A stretch of DNA of 54,910 nucleotides from Alkalicoccus urumqiensis (GTDB taxonomy: Bacteria; Bacillota; Bacilli; Bacillales; Salisediminibacteriaceae): assembly GCF_002993335.1 (NCBI RefSeq), contig NZ_PVNS01000016.1, forward strand, positions 1-54,910, in the 5' to 3' direction. This document shows positions 26,046 to 35,933 of the stretch, one piece after another (position 1 is the first letter of the stretch; each line of letters opens with the position of its first letter). Made by a program: the position numbers and the translations under genes. Under the pieces are notes generated by a model. It worked only from the letters and a program-made list of their open reading frames with translations. It ran no database searches and was not told the DNA's origin.

Positions 26046-26108
26046 GGCTGTATCCCCCTCTCCCCTTCATGTATTCAGTATACTACGTCAGCATTCCATT
26101 GAGAACGC

Positions 26109-27260
26109 TTACGCCTTTTCTCCATTTATATACATTCTTCTGTAAACGAGCGATCCTGCAAACCCGAGACATGCGATGGCTGTCATCAGGAAATACAAAT
26201 TCCGGACATTGAACAAGTCAATGAAAAATCCTCCGAAGGCAGCTCCCGTCATACCAGATATGCCGAAAAATACAGATATAAACAGAAGGTGTCCGGTTGA
26301 TTCCAATTCTTTCGGCACGAGACGGCTCACAAATTGGAAAGCTGTTAAATAAAATATTCCGAATGCGAGGCCATGTGTTACCTGTACGAATAATAGAAAT
26401 CCCGGTCCGTCTGCTGCACTGAACAGCGCCCAGCGGATTACATACAAAAAAGCAGCCGCGGAGATAAACGTCAGCGGATGAAACCGTCCGGCCCAGTATA
26501 TACTCGTAGCGAAGACGAGTGCTTCGGTAAAAACACCGATAAACCAGGCGGCGCCGATCAGCGATTCTGAACCGCCAAGCTCCACGATATAAAGACCGAT
26601 AAACGAGTCGTTCATCCGATGAGTTAAACTGACCATAACGACACACAGAAGAAATAGAAGCAGCTTCTTCTCCTTTAATAAAGCGAGTGCGCCGGATAAG
26701 TGCACTGGATTCTTTGACGGCCTGCTGTCCGGCGCAAGTGCGGCAAACACAACCGCTGTCGCCAGAAATACCGCGAACACTGCGTAAATATGCTGAATGC
26801 CGATCCAGTCCAGTATGTACCCCCCGAGCAGGGAAGCCGAACCAAAACCAAGTGACCCCCACATCCGGATACTCCCGAAGGAGATACTCCGCTCGGCCGC
26901 TGTCTTCTGTGCAAGACTGTCACCGAGACCACCCCCGGGCGACAAAAAGGAGAAAAAGAAAAAGAGCGCAAGTAGAATAAAGAAAAAATGCTCCATTTGA
27001 AATAATACAAAACCAACTGCCAGTGCACCGGTTAAGCAGAGAACTAGAATCTTCTTTACCGTCTTCCACTTGTCACTCATGAATCCCCAGAATGGCTGAG
27101 CTGCAATCGAAGCGGCAGGGCCGACAGCAAGAAGAATGCCGATTTCCCCGCCTGTCAGACCGAGGTATTGAAAATAGATCGGCAGATAGCTGATCATAAT
27201 TGTCATCGAAGCATGAAAGAAAAAAAGCATGCCTTTCAGCTTCCAGATTGATGGGCGCAT
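26109..27260 (-). CDS. MFS transporter (LacY/NupG-like)
   Basis: 383 residues with twelve predicted membrane helices. Motif A appears as 'GFMSDKWKTVKK' in loop 2-3. The N-terminus 'FFFHASMTIMISYLPIYFQYLGLTGGEIG' is typical of the MFS_1-like group (YwbF, NupG and sugar symporters). Substrate unknown. ATG 27260 follows AAGGAAGGGTG; the longer frame starts inside that site. It is separated from the EAL gene by a terminator and so has its own promoter. Confidence 0.84.
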   Translation of the reverse strand: MRPSIWKLKGMLFFFHASMTIMISYLPIYFQYLGLTGGEIGILLAVGPAASIAAQPFWGFMSDKWKTVKKILVLCLTGALAVGFVLFQMEHFFFILLALFFFFSFLSPGGGLGDSLAQKTAAERSISFGSIRMWGSLGFGSASLLGGYILDWIGIQHIYAVFAVFLATAVVFAALAPDSRPSKNPVHLSGALALLKEKKLLLFLLCVVMVSLTHRMNDSFIGLYIVELGGSESLIGAAWFIGVFTEALVFATSIYWAGRFHPLTFISAAAFLYVIRWALFSAADGPGFLLFVQVTHGLAFGIFYLTAFQFVSRLVPKELESTGHLLFISVFFGISGMTGAAFGGFFIDLFNVRNLYFLMTAIACLGFAGSLVYRRMYINGEKA

Positions 27261-27284
27261 GACACCCTTCCTTTCCACCGTGAC

Positions 27285-27326
27285 ACAACAAACCTCTGGA
27301 AACCGCGGTACTCAGGTTCCAGAGGT
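27285..27326 (-). terminator. Terminator after the EAL-domain gene
   Basis: On the minus strand CCTCTGGAACC pairs with GGTTtCCAGAGG (one bulge), followed by TTTGTTGT. Confidence 0.75.
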
Positions 27327-27338
27327 GCCGTCACCTTA

Positions 27339-28556
27339 TTAGACGACCCAGTTTCTTTCATAAAGATAGACAGGGTCAATATCGATAAACAAATACCTTC
27401 CCTCTTCAAGCGGGTAGGAATAAGTCCGCAGAATATCATTTGATTCGATATCCCGGTATTTATCGGAGAGTTTGCCATTTTTATTGAACTGCATTTCCAC
27501 TACATGATCCAGAAAATAAACGCGCCAGCTCCAGTTCTTCCCCATGGCATCCTCTTCCTCGATCCATGCCTGTCCCGAAGTTTTCGTCCAGTTCGAAGTC
27601 ACCTGATATCCGTATTGATCACAGATATACATCCGGTACGCTTCTTTTTCAAGCGTTACTGCCAGTCCGGACAGGAACTGGTTATAGGATTTCCACGAAT
27701 GATCTTTCCATTCCCGGTGAATACACCGGTCCATATAATCGAGGAACGACATCTGTTCCGAAAGCTGCCGGTGGTGATGATCGATAAAGGAATGTACGTC
27801 ATTACGAATTTTCTGCACATCCGGCCCTTCGGAAAAAGGATTTTCCTGTGCTGACGCTAAAAAATTCCCCTGAAAATAACGCCCGCCGTATTTCCAGGCT
27901 ACCTGCAGCTGGTGCTGATCTTCAATTCCTTTGAAATGGAGAGTGGAGCCAAGCTTTCTGGAAAAAAAAGCAAGCGTGTCGAGAATTTCGCTGTACGTAT
28001 AATAGGAGCTGGAGCTTTTCAGGTCGGACACATCCACTTTAATGATCGACGGCTCCAATTTCGAAAACTGATCCAGATGGGTGTCGTTAATACTGACATC
28101 ATCGAGCACTACCTGAAACCCGCTTGCTTTCATGTATAAAAGGACATGGCTGAGTTCGTCAAGCTCATACTCCAGGCCATCCACGGTAATTTCAAAAACA
28201 GCGCGTGAAGGCGGGAATCCTTTCTCTTCAAACTCCTGAAACAGCTCCATTAATTCCTCGACGGCATCAAGCTCACCGTGGACACTCGGGTGGATATTGA
28301 AAAAGAGCAGTGCTTCATTCGACTGCTGCAGTACTTTCTCCACAGCCGTTCGGTAAAGGTGTTTATCGACTTCCCATTTATAATCTCCGGGAATAGCATT
28401 GTCGTGAAAAAAGGAACGGAGCGGAATGGTTTCCTCCGGCCGTTTCCAGTACCCGAGCACTTCATAGCCTACAGTCCGGTACCGGTCTGCATTAATAACC
28501 GGCTGCAGATAGGGAACGATCTCATCCAGATGATCGATAATATCCAGTTCTTCCAT
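27339..28556 (-). CDS. EAL-domain protein, YkuI-like
   Basis: 405 residues. The EAL fold occupies about 10-240 and a PAS-like YkuI C-terminal domain about 255-400 ('WKSYNQFLSGLAV...RYLFIDIDPVYLYE'). The signature is 'YEVLGYW' (31-37) rather than E-A-L-x-R, the DDFG loop reads 'DDVSIND', and the 'FNIHP' Asn is kept. B. subtilis YkuI binds cyclic di-GMP without hydrolysing it, and this version looks similarly inactive. It probably acts as a receptor. Monocistronic, with a terminator downstream. Confidence 0.85.
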   Translation of the reverse strand: MEELDIIDHLDEIVPYLQPVINADRYRTVGYEVLGYWKRPEETIPLRSFFHDNAIPGDYKWEVDKHLYRTAVEKVLQQSNEALLFFNIHPSVHGELDAVEELMELFQEFEEKGFPPSRAVFEITVDGLEYELDELSHVLLYMKASGFQVVLDDVSINDTHLDQFSKLEPSIIKVDVSDLKSSSSYYTYSEILDTLAFFSRKLGSTLHFKGIEDQHQLQVAWKYGGRYFQGNFLASAQENPFSEGPDVQKIRNDVHSFIDHHHRQLSEQMSFLDYMDRCIHREWKDHSWKSYNQFLSGLAVTLEKEAYRMYICDQYGYQVTSNWTKTSGQAWIEEEDAMGKNWSWRVYFLDHVVEMQFNKNGKLSDKYRDIESNDILRTYSYPLEEGRYLFIDIDPVYLYERNWVV

Positions 28557-28595
28557 TAGACAGATGCCTCCTCCCGACGGTTTCTCGTCATCCGG

Positions 28596-29426
28596 TTAAT
28601 CCTGCCACCAGTAATCAAACGGTGTTACCGGCAGCTGCCGCTTATGTCCGCTCGTACGGTAGAGCTGCTCAATACGTTCCGATGCTTCTCTGCTCACTTT
28701 TGCACCCTGAAGGTAAGCATCAATTTCAGCATAGGTGACGCCGAGCGCTTCTTCGTCAGAAAGCATCGGCCGATCGGATTCCAGATCTGCAGTAGGTGCT
28801 TTTTCAGAAAATACAGCAGGAGCATCAAGGTAATCGAGAAGCATTTTGCCCTGAGATTTTGTCAGTCCAAACAACGGAGCGACGTCGCAGGCCCCGTCCC
28901 CGAATTTTGTATAAAATCCGGTTACTGCTTCTGCAGCGTGGTCTGTCCCGGCTACAAGTGACTGATAGTGGGCACCGAGATCATACTGTACTTTCATTCG
29001 TTCTCTCGCTTTCGTATTTCCAAGCAGAAAGTCGCTGAATTCTGTGCCGCTTGCTTCCTCAACAGCAGCTTTTGACGCGTCGACAGCCGGCTGAATATTC
29101 ACCGCGAGCACCCGGGTCGGCTGAATGTAATCCAGTGCAAGCTGAGCATCCTCTTCATCCTGCTGTTCTCCGTAAGGAAGCCGGACAGCGGTAAACTGAT
29201 AGTCAGCTCCTTTTTCTTCTTCATTCAGCTCATCCATCGCAAGCTGCAGAATCTTTCCGAGCAGCGTGGAATCCTGTCCACCGGAAATACCGAGAACATA
29301 CCCTTTCATACCGGCTTTTTTTACATACGCCTTTACAAAGTTCAGACGGTTTCTCAGCTCCGCAGCCGGATCGATCTCCGTTTTTACTTCAAGAGCGGTC
29401 TGAATTTCTGTCTGGAGTTTATGCAT
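28596..29426 (-). CDS. nadE: NH3-dependent NAD+ synthetase
   Basis: 276 residues, the length of B. subtilis NadE. The ATP pyrophosphatase loop is SGGQDST (48-54), followed by 'RLPYGEQQDEEDAQ' and 'VAGTDHAAEAVTGF', all standard. It makes NAD+ from deamido-NAD+, ATP and ammonia; there is no glutaminase domain. ATG 29426 is chosen because AAAGGATG lies nine bases upstream and the family starts there; a 45-residue extension reads into the upstream gene. It overlaps yneQ by 8 bases. Confidence 0.93.
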   Translation of the reverse strand: MHKLQTEIQTALEVKTEIDPAAELRNRLNFVKAYVKKAGMKGYVLGISGGQDSTLLGKILQLAMDELNEEEKGADYQFTAVRLPYGEQQDEEDAQLALDYIQPTRVLAVNIQPAVDASKAAVEEASGTEFSDFLLGNTKARERMKVQYDLGAHYQSLVAGTDHAAEAVTGFYTKFGDGACDVAPLFGLTKSQGKMLLDYLDAPAVFSEKAPTADLESDRPMLSDEEALGVTYAEIDAYLQGAKVSREASERIEQLYRTSGHKRQLPVTPFDYWWQD

Positions 29427-29757
29427 GTGGTTCATCCTTTCTGTTCGATCGTCTGCTCCGCTCCCGGAGCTCATATAATTTTTCCGCACAGCCTTCAGCG
29501 AGCAGAACAGCCTCCTCTTTCTCTCCGAGGAGGTCGAAGTGCGGAATATTTCCGTCTTCATGTATCCATTCCGGCCGAAGACCGTATTCTTTCCCCCAAT
29601 GGATCAGTTTATCCCGCGACGTACACGCTGCTTTGGTCACCGTAATACATTCCGGAAACCGGTCGTCGAGCCAGAAGTGGGTCAAAAACGCCACAGTGCC
29701 TGACTCTGCTTCTCTGCGCCAGCGGTATATTTCCTTCCTTGTTACTCCAAAAGCCAT
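29419..29757 (-). CDS. yneQ: YneQ-like protein
   Basis: 112 residues starting 'MAFGVTRKEIYRWRREAESGT', with 'FLTHFWLDDRFPECITVTKAAC' and 'HWGKEYGLRPEWI'. I recognise it as the YneQ family of bacilli; its function is unknown. AGGATGTGAG before ATG 29757 sets the start. It lies between yneP and nadE; yneP-yneQ adjacency is the same in B. subtilis. Confidence 0.78.
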   Translation of the reverse strand: MAFGVTRKEIYRWRREAESGTVAFLTHFWLDDRFPECITVTKAACTSRDKLIHWGKEYGLRPEWIHEDGNIPHFDLLGEKEEAVLLAEGCAEKLYELRERSRRSNRKDEPHA

Positions 29758-29799
29758 GATACTCACATCCTGATACGGTTCATCATATCATGAATCCAT

Positions 29800-30222
29800 T
29801 TATTGTGAAATGCGTACACACTGCTCATACACTTTGTGCCATTCGGGAAAACGGCGTTTCATTGCAAGCGGGCGGAAAGAATCTTTCTCGACAAGCACAT
29901 GTTCACTGGTTCCAGTAAGACAGACGGTCTCCTCATCAAGCTCCACACGGTAGCCATAGGTGACGCGGACTCCGCTGTAGTCTTCAACCCAGGTAGTGAT
30001 CTGCACCGGTCTGCCGTAAAGAGCCGGAGCGTGGTAATTCATCGTTACGTTTGTTACCGGCGCCATCACACCGGACGATTCCATCTCTTTATAAGGAACC
30101 CCCATTTTCTCCATCAGCTTCGTTCGGCCGATTTCACACCATATCAGGTAGTTGGCGTGGTAGACGACACCCATCTGATCTGTCTCTGCATAGCGTACAT
30201 CAATTGGAACGGTTACCTCCAT
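29800..30222 (-). CDS. yneP: Acyl-CoA thioesterase, YneP/YbgC family
   Basis: A 140-residue hotdog-fold 4HBT protein with 'YAETDQMGVVYHANYLIWCEIGR', where the Asp in 'YAETDQMG' is the catalytic residue of the 4HBT/YbgC type. It hydrolyses acyl-CoA; chain preference is unknown. The start lies inside the last codons of the double-AAA gene (23-base overlap), so the two are coupled. Confidence 0.87.
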   Translation of the reverse strand: MEVTVPIDVRYAETDQMGVVYHANYLIWCEIGRTKLMEKMGVPYKEMESSGVMAPVTNVTMNYHAPALYGRPVQITTWVEDYSGVRVTYGYRVELDEETVCLTGTSEHVLVEKDSFRPLAMKRRFPEWHKVYEQCVRISQ

Positions 30223-32467
30223 CCTGTAATTCCTCCCAAGCCTGCTGAATATCTATCTGTTCAATACAGGTAATATCTGCTGTTTCATCGTCAAAAAGCC
30301 GCGCAGCCTGTTTCTGCATCGTCCGTTCAAATAGATCAACCATCGTTCTTGCATTGCCGGTGATCGTTGTTTCATTCAGACGCTCCTGAAGAAACGCTGC
30401 TGCACCCGCTCCAAACTTCATGGAAAACTTCGCTGCCTCCCGTTCAAATATCTGCTGAAGTTCCCCGGCTGTAAAGTCCGGAAACTGAAGGATGTGCTTA
30501 AACCGCGAAGACAGTCCGGGATTGCTGCGGAGGAGCGCCTGCATGGATTCATCGTATCCGGCCGCTATAATAACGAGATCACTTCCATGTTTCGTCATTT
30601 CTTCCACCAGCGTGTCCACGGCTTCACGGCCGAAGCCGGTGCCGGCGTCGGACAATAACGAATACGCTTCATCGATAAATAAAACGCCGCCGAGCGCTTC
30701 GCGTACTTTTTTCTTCGTTTTACCGGCTGTCTGACCGGTGTAGGAAGCGACCAGGTCTCCTCTGCCGACGGTAAGCAGGTGCCCGCGTTTCAATAGTCCG
30801 AGTTTTGCCAGAATGCGGCTGTACAATGCGGCAACAGTCGTCTTTCCTGTTCCCGGCGGACCGAGAAACACGGCATGAAGCTGAAGCGGGAGTTCCGGCA
30901 GCCCCCTGCTCTGCCGTCTTTTCTGCAGGTGAACGAAAGCACTGAGTTCACGGACCTGCTTTTTCACACTCTCGAGACCGATGAGTGCATCGAGTTCTGC
31001 CTCCGGATCGCCGGTTTCAGAAGACTCTCTTTGAAATGCATCCGGGAACAGCATCGTCATCTGCTCCGTAGGAAGGGAATCTTTTCCTGCCGCCTCTGCT
31101 CCCTGGAAAAAGACAGCCTCATCGACAATCTGCTCCGCTGTTCGGGCATTACCGAATGAGTTATCCACCCGGCTTTGATCCAGACGCTGTTTCAGCACCG
31201 GCAGTGCATCAGCTGCGATGACAAAATCCCGCTTGACAGCTGCCTTTTCTGCAATTTCAACCAGTTCATCCAGCGAATAGTCCGGCAGATGGAATTGATT
31301 CATATCCGGAAAACGGCTTCGAAGCCCTGCGTTCATCTCCATCAGCGTATGCATTTCCTCCTCATACCCTGCAAGGATGACAGCTGTCTGCTTCATCGCT
31401 CCACTCGTCATCTGCGAAACCAGCGTATCGATCACGCTCTGTCCATAGTCATTCTCAGATCCGGAACGGACAAGAGAGGGAGCTTCATCGATAAATAAAA
31501 CGCCTCCCCGGGCCTGTTCTACAGCTTCAAGTGTCTTCTCTTCTGTCTGACCGACATAGCCGCTTACGAGCCGGGAGCGGTCGGTTTCCACCAGATGACC
31601 CGATGGCAGGAGACCAAGCTCGTAATAAATGTCTGCAAGTATGCGGGCGATGGTCGTTTTTCCAGTACCGGGACTGCCTGTCATCACCATATTTAAATTC
31701 AGGGCCTCATCGGATGTATACCCTTCCTCTGCTCTCTTTTTCATGAACGTAAGGTAATCCACATAGCGCTGGATCTGCTTTTTCAGCGTCTCGAGTCCTG
31801 TCAGGGATTCAAGACGCTCAAGCGCATTCGAAGCAGGTGGAGTGGATGGATCTTTTTCCAACACTGCTTCGATCTCTCTTATCTTATCCAGTGTTTTCTG
31901 CACCGCTTGATGCTTTTCTTTGGAGGCATAAATACCGGTGATCGTCTCCTGATAGCGTCCGGCCTCCTCCATCAGCTGATCGAGCAGCTGAAGCCATTCG
32001 GTGTGTGAATAAATCGGATCTTCTTCATCCGTAACATTTTCCCGGGGACAGGCTGTATTCAGGAGCTCGATAAAAGATGTCCAGATATCAGCCATGCTCC
32101 GTTTTTCAGCCGCAACGCGGATGATAGTATCCACTTTTGATTTTTTCCGCTGCGCGCTGTCTGTCTCCCGGATCGATGGAATTTCTCCGCTGATTGCCCG
32201 GACCCTGTCGTATCCTGATGCGATATAGTGCGCCGCGCGGCAGGCGTAATCGGACGATTCATCCGATAATACGTTCTCCAGCCTGCTCATAATGGTCGGA
32301 TCTATCGTTTTTACACGATTAAACCTTGCCGCTGCCGCTGCTGCAGTCAGATCTGCTGAAGCAGTATTGTCACTTTCCTGAACAGCCCGTTCCAGTTCGG
32401 CTTCCTGGAGTCGGCGGAAGGGAAGTTTTAATAATTCTTCCGTTTTGTATGCACGTGATTCAGCCAT
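30200..32467 (-). CDS. Double AAA+ ATPase (SpoVK/CbbX-like)
   Basis: 755 residues. A 200-residue helical N-terminus of unknown fold is followed by two CbbX/SpoVK-type AAA modules: AAA-1 about 220-460 (Walker A GSPGTGKTT 264-272, Walker B FIDEA 325-329) and AAA-2 about 490-750 (GPPGTGKTT 536-544, FIDEA 597-601). Both keep sensor and arginine-finger regions ('AGLRSRF', 'PGLSSRF'). Family members remodel proteins, for example CbbX on Rubisco, but no target is evident here. ATG 32467 follows AAAGGAAGATAAGG, just after the VanZ stop. Confidence 0.83.
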   Translation of the reverse strand: MAESRAYKTEELLKLPFRRLQEAELERAVQESDNTASADLTAAAAAARFNRVKTIDPTIMSRLENVLSDESSDYACRAAHYIASGYDRVRAISGEIPSIRETDSAQRKKSKVDTIIRVAAEKRSMADIWTSFIELLNTACPRENVTDEEDPIYSHTEWLQLLDQLMEEAGRYQETITGIYASKEKHQAVQKTLDKIREIEAVLEKDPSTPPASNALERLESLTGLETLKKQIQRYVDYLTFMKKRAEEGYTSDEALNLNMVMTGSPGTGKTTIARILADIYYELGLLPSGHLVETDRSRLVSGYVGQTEEKTLEAVEQARGGVLFIDEAPSLVRSGSENDYGQSVIDTLVSQMTSGAMKQTAVILAGYEEEMHTLMEMNAGLRSRFPDMNQFHLPDYSLDELVEIAEKAAVKRDFVIAADALPVLKQRLDQSRVDNSFGNARTAEQIVDEAVFFQGAEAAGKDSLPTEQMTMLFPDAFQRESSETGDPEAELDALIGLESVKKQVRELSAFVHLQKRRQSRGLPELPLQLHAVFLGPPGTGKTTVAALYSRILAKLGLLKRGHLLTVGRGDLVASYTGQTAGKTKKKVREALGGVLFIDEAYSLLSDAGTGFGREAVDTLVEEMTKHGSDLVIIAAGYDESMQALLRSNPGLSSRFKHILQFPDFTAGELQQIFEREAAKFSMKFGAGAAAFLQERLNETTITGNARTMVDLFERTMQKQAARLFDDETADITCIEQIDIQQAWEELQDGGNRSN

Positions 32468-32469
32468 CC

Positions 32470-32928
32470 TTATCTTCCTTTCATGACCCGGTTTAAACAG
32501 GCAGCTGCCAGCCACCCAATAAGTGCTCCTGCTGTATTCAGCAGCACATCATCGATATTTGCGACCCGGTATGTAAATACGTACTGGTTTACTTCTATAA
32601 ACACGGAAAAGCAGCACGCACCCGCAGAAACGATAATAAACGAGCGCAGTCCGGTCTGGTTCAACAGAAAATACAACAGAAACCCAAACGGTGTAAACAT
32701 GAGTATATTTCCTCCGAGAATGACCAGTGGATCCCTGATTCCAGGTGAATAAACCGCAATAGTATGAATGCTTTTCCATACTTCCAGGTTTACATTTCTT
32801 CCTCCAGGGCCTCCAGCCCCGAGAGAACTGCCGTAGTTCCAGGCAAAAAAGACAACATAAAGCACTCCAGCCAGGTAGAGGGCAAATAAAAATGTCAGTA
32901 TATATGTAGGTGCTCGTTTCATGAACAT
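32470..32928 (-). CDS. VanZ-like membrane protein
   Basis: About 152 residues with four membrane helices and the VanZ signature 'GGNILMFTPFGFLLYF...SVFIEVNQYVFTYRVANIDDVLLNTAGALIGW'. VanZ proteins are linked to teicoplanin or lipoglycopeptide tolerance, but most chromosomal members have no known role. ATG 32928 or the ATG two codons later (32922) follows GGAAGG; an open frame extends upstream but through the terminator of citB. It is transcribed with the double-AAA gene. Confidence 0.78.
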   Translation of the reverse strand: MFMKRAPTYILTFLFALYLAGVLYVVFFAWNYGSSLGAGGPGGRNVNLEVWKSIHTIAVYSPGIRDPLVILGGNILMFTPFGFLLYFLLNQTGLRSFIIVSAGACCFSVFIEVNQYVFTYRVANIDDVLLNTAGALIGWLAAACLNRVMKGR

Positions 32929-33015
32929 CTTTCCTTCCGCCCCTCTATTATCCTGTTCCTGCCTGCTGAACGCAAGTATTCCACCGATGATAAAGCCTCC
33001 ATGCTGCCGAAATAG

Positions 33016-33049
33016 AAAAGCAGCCGGAAGGGGTCTCCCTCCGGCTGCT
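33016..33049 (-). terminator. citB terminator
   Basis: On the minus strand AGCAGCCGGA pairs with TCCGGCTGCT, followed by TTTTC, 37 bases after the aconitase stop. Confidence 0.87.
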
Positions 33050-33085
33050 GATTCATACAGTCCATGGTGGATCAGACTGCCCTGT

Positions 33086-35809
33086 TTACTGGTTCTGCAG
33101 GTTGCTCCGGAGAACCATCTGCAGAATACCACCGTGACGGTAGTAGTCAATTTCCACTTCACTGTCAAAGCGGGCGATGACAGAAAACGTCGTTTCTTTG
33201 CCGCTTTCTTTATCAACCGCTGTTACGTTGATTTCGTCACGCGGCATTACGTCGTTTGTTACTTCTACGTCAAAATGCTCTTTCCCTGTCAGTCCAAGTG
33301 AGTCGGCACTGTCGCCTTCCTTGAATTGAAGCGGAAGAACACCCATCAGAACAAGGTTGCTGCGGTGGATCCGCTCAAACGATTCAGCGATAACGGTTTT
33401 AATACCGAGCAGGTTCGTTCCCTTCGCTGCCCAGTCACGGGAACTTCCCATGCCGTAATCTTTGCCTGCCAGTACGAGAAGACTAGTATCTTCTTCTTTA
33501 TACTGCATGCACGCATCGTAAATAGCCATCGTGTCACCAGTCGGCCAGTGTGTCGTGTAGCCGCCTTCAGTACCCGGTGCAAGCTGGTTCTTGATACGGA
33601 TGTTTGCAAACGTTCCGCGCATCATTACTTCGTGGTTTCCGCGGCGGGAACCGTAGGAGTTAAACTGTGCCGGCTTCAGCCCTTTGTCCATCAGGAAACG
33701 TCCTGCCGGGCTGTCTTTGGCAATCGCGCCTGCCGGAGAAATGTGGTCTGTTGTAACAGAATCTCCGAATTTAGCTACAGCACGAAGATTGTTCAGCGGC
33801 TTCACATCTTCCGGATCCGGAGACAGATTTTCGAAGAATGGCGGATTCTGAATGTACGTCGAATCTTCATCAAAATCGTACAGTTCACTTTCCGGCGTAT
33901 CAAGCTTGTTCCATTCCTCGTTGTCATCAAAGACTCTGGCGTATTCCTGCTTGAACAGCTTAGGATCCACAGCTTCTTCCATCGCTTTCTGGATCTCTGC
34001 ATTGGAAGGCCAGATATCCTTAAAGTAAACTTCTTCGCCGTTCTTGTTTACACCGAGCGGCTCGTTGTAGAAGTCCACATCCACTGTTCCTGCAAGTGCG
34101 TATGCAACAACAAGAGGCGGTGAAGCAAGATAGTTCGCTTTTACAAGCGGATGGATCCGTCCCTCAAAGTTACGGTTACCACTCAGTACGGAGGATACGG
34201 TCAAATCAGCATCCGCAATTCCTTTTTCGATTTCTTCAGGAAGCGGACCACTGTTACCGATACACGTCGTACAGCCGTAGCCGACGAGGTTGAAGCCGAG
34301 TTCCTCGAGGTACGTCATCAGACCGGCATTCTGAAGATAGCCGGTTACGACTTTAGAACCTGGCGCAAGGCTTGTCTTCACGTAATCTGGTACGTCGAGG
34401 CCTTTTTCGACCGCATTTTTTGCCAGCAGACCTGCACCGAGCATAACGTGCGGGTTCGACGTGTTCGTACAGCTCGTAATCGCCGCAATCGCCAGGGAGC
34501 CGGTCTTCAGAACCGATTTTTTCCCATTCGGATGAGTAACTTCCGCTGTCTTGCCGATTTCTTCCGGTGAGAGTCCGAACCCTTTATTGCTCACAGGGGC
34601 TGTCAAAGCTTCCTGCCATTCTTTCTTCATGTCCTTCAGTTCGATCAGATCCTGTGGACGCTTTGGCCCTGCCAGGTTCGGCTGAATTTTATTAAGATCG
34701 ATGTGCAGTACATCCGTAAACTCAGGGTCTGCTCCACCCGGTGTGTAGAACATATCGTTTTTCTTCGTATACGTTTCTACGAGATTGACGAGTTCTTCAC
34801 TTCTGCCGGTAAAGCGGAGATAGTTAAGCGTTTCGTCATCTACTGGGAAAAATCCGCATGTAGCACCGTATTCCGGAGCCATGTTGGAAATGGTTGCGCG
34901 GTCGGCAAGCGTCATTTCAGCGAGGCCGGGACCGAAGAATTCAACAAATTTACCGACAACATTTTTCTCACGAAGTGCCTGGGTTACTTTGAGAGCCAGG
35001 TCCGTCGCTGTTGCACCTTCCGGCATCGCGCCGTCCAGTTTCACACCGATGACTTCCGGTACAGGGAAGTAGGAAGGCTGCTGCAGCATACCTGCTTCCG
35101 CTTCGATACCACCGACACCCCAGCCGAGTACGCCGAGACCGTTGATCATTGTCGTATGGGAATCTGTTCCTACGAGTGAATCCGGGTATGCCGTCTTTTC
35201 GCCGTTTTCGTTTTCGGACTGCTGCACGACATTTGCCAGATATTCCAGATTCACCTGGTGCACAATACCGGTTGCCGGTGGTACGGCACGGTAGTTATCG
35301 AGAGATTTCTGTGCCCAGTTCAGAAACTTGTAGCGTTCCATGTTACGCTCAAATTCCAGCTCCATGTTGCGTCTCAGCGAGTTCGGCGTGCCGAATTCGT
35401 CTACCTGAACCGAATGGTCTACGACGAGATCCACAGGAATAGCAGGGTTGATTTCTGCCGGGTCTCCGCCCAGGTCGGACATTGCCTTTCGAAGGGATGC
35501 AAGGTCCACTACTGCAGGTACCCCGGTGAAATCCTGTAGAATAACACGGGAAGGTTTAAACGGTACGTCAATTCCTTTAACCGCATCGGATCCCCACTTC
35601 GCCAGGTTCGTTACATGCTCTTCCTTGATTACGCGGCCATCGTACTGTCGGAGTACAGACTCCAGCAGCACCCGGATGGAATAAGGGAGCTTTTTTACGT
35701 TTCCTACACCCGCTTCCTCCAGTGCGGAAAGTGCATAATAGTTATACGCCTCTCCATTGACATCAAAGGAGCGTTTCGATTGAAATAAAGATTCTGTTTC
35801 ATTTGTCAT
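33086..35809 (-). CDS. citB: Aconitate hydratase (aconitase)
   Basis: 907 residues, the length of AcnA-type aconitases. The 4Fe-4S cysteines are in '[10 protein letters not shown]' and '[12 protein letters not shown]', and the C-terminal swivel domain ('[14 protein letters not shown]...[16 protein letters not shown]') is complete. It interconverts citrate and isocitrate in the TCA cycle, and without its cluster it can bind RNA. ATG 35809 is preceded by GAGGAGGG; a 14-residue upstream extension is not needed. A vegetative promoter lies at 35832-35860. It is placed as in the yne-citB region of B. subtilis. Confidence 0.96.
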   Translation of the reverse strand: MTNETESLFQSKRSFDVNGEAYNYYALSALEEAGVGNVKKLPYSIRVLLESVLRQYDGRVIKEEHVTNLAKWGSDAVKGIDVPFKPSRVILQDFTGVPAVVDLASLRKAMSDLGGDPAEINPAIPVDLVVDHSVQVDEFGTPNSLRRNMELEFERNMERYKFLNWAQKSLDNYRAVPPATGIVHQVNLEYLANVVQQSENENGEKTAYPDSLVGTDSHTTMINGLGVLGWGVGGIEAEAGMLQQPSYFPVPEVIGVKLDGAMPEGATATDLALKVTQALREKNVVGKFVEFFGPGLAEMTLADRATISNMAPEYGATCGFFPVDDETLNYLRFTGRSEELVNLVETYTKKNDMFYTPGGADPEFTDVLHIDLNKIQPNLAGPKRPQDLIELKDMKKEWQEALTAPVSNKGFGLSPEEIGKTAEVTHPNGKKSVLKTGSLAIAAITSCTNTSNPHVMLGAGLLAKNAVEKGLDVPDYVKTSLAPGSKVVTGYLQNAGLMTYLEELGFNLVGYGCTTCIGNSGPLPEEIEKGIADADLTVSSVLSGNRNFEGRIHPLVKANYLASPPLVVAYALAGTVDVDFYNEPLGVNKNGEEVYFKDIWPSNAEIQKAMEEAVDPKLFKQEYARVFDDNEEWNKLDTPESELYDFDEDSTYIQNPPFFENLSPDPEDVKPLNNLRAVAKFGDSVTTDHISPAGAIAKDSPAGRFLMDKGLKPAQFNSYGSRRGNHEVMMRGTFANIRIKNQLAPGTEGGYTTHWPTGDTMAIYDACMQYKEEDTSLLVLAGKDYGMGSSRDWAAKGTNLLGIKTVIAESFERIHRSNLVLMGVLPLQFKEGDSADSLGLTGKEHFDVEVTNDVMPRDEINVTAVDKESGKETTFSVIARFDSEVEIDYYRHGGILQMVLRSNLQNQ

Positions 35810-35831
35810 ATGTAATTCCCTCCTCATTAGT

Positions 35832-35860
35832 AGTATATAACGGATTGTCAAAATTGTCTA
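35832..35860 (-). promoter_or_regulatory. Predicted citB promoter
   Basis: On the minus strand TAGACA, 17 bases, TATACT forms a good sigma-A promoter 23 bases before the citB start codon. An inverted repeat TGAATT/AATTCA lies further upstream (about 35900-35925) and could be a regulator site or the weak end of the selA transcript. No clear CcpC box was found. Confidence 0.6.
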
Positions 35861-35933
35861 AATCCCGGACGGCAAACCGTATACCTGCCACCCACCATTA
35901 TGAATTGAAACCGAATTCAATGCAAGTTGAAAA

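Noticed and set aside
32929-33216. A 96-residue N-terminal extension of the VanZ protein
   Set aside because: It runs through the citB terminator and end of citB with no family similarity; GGAAGG lies at the shorter start.
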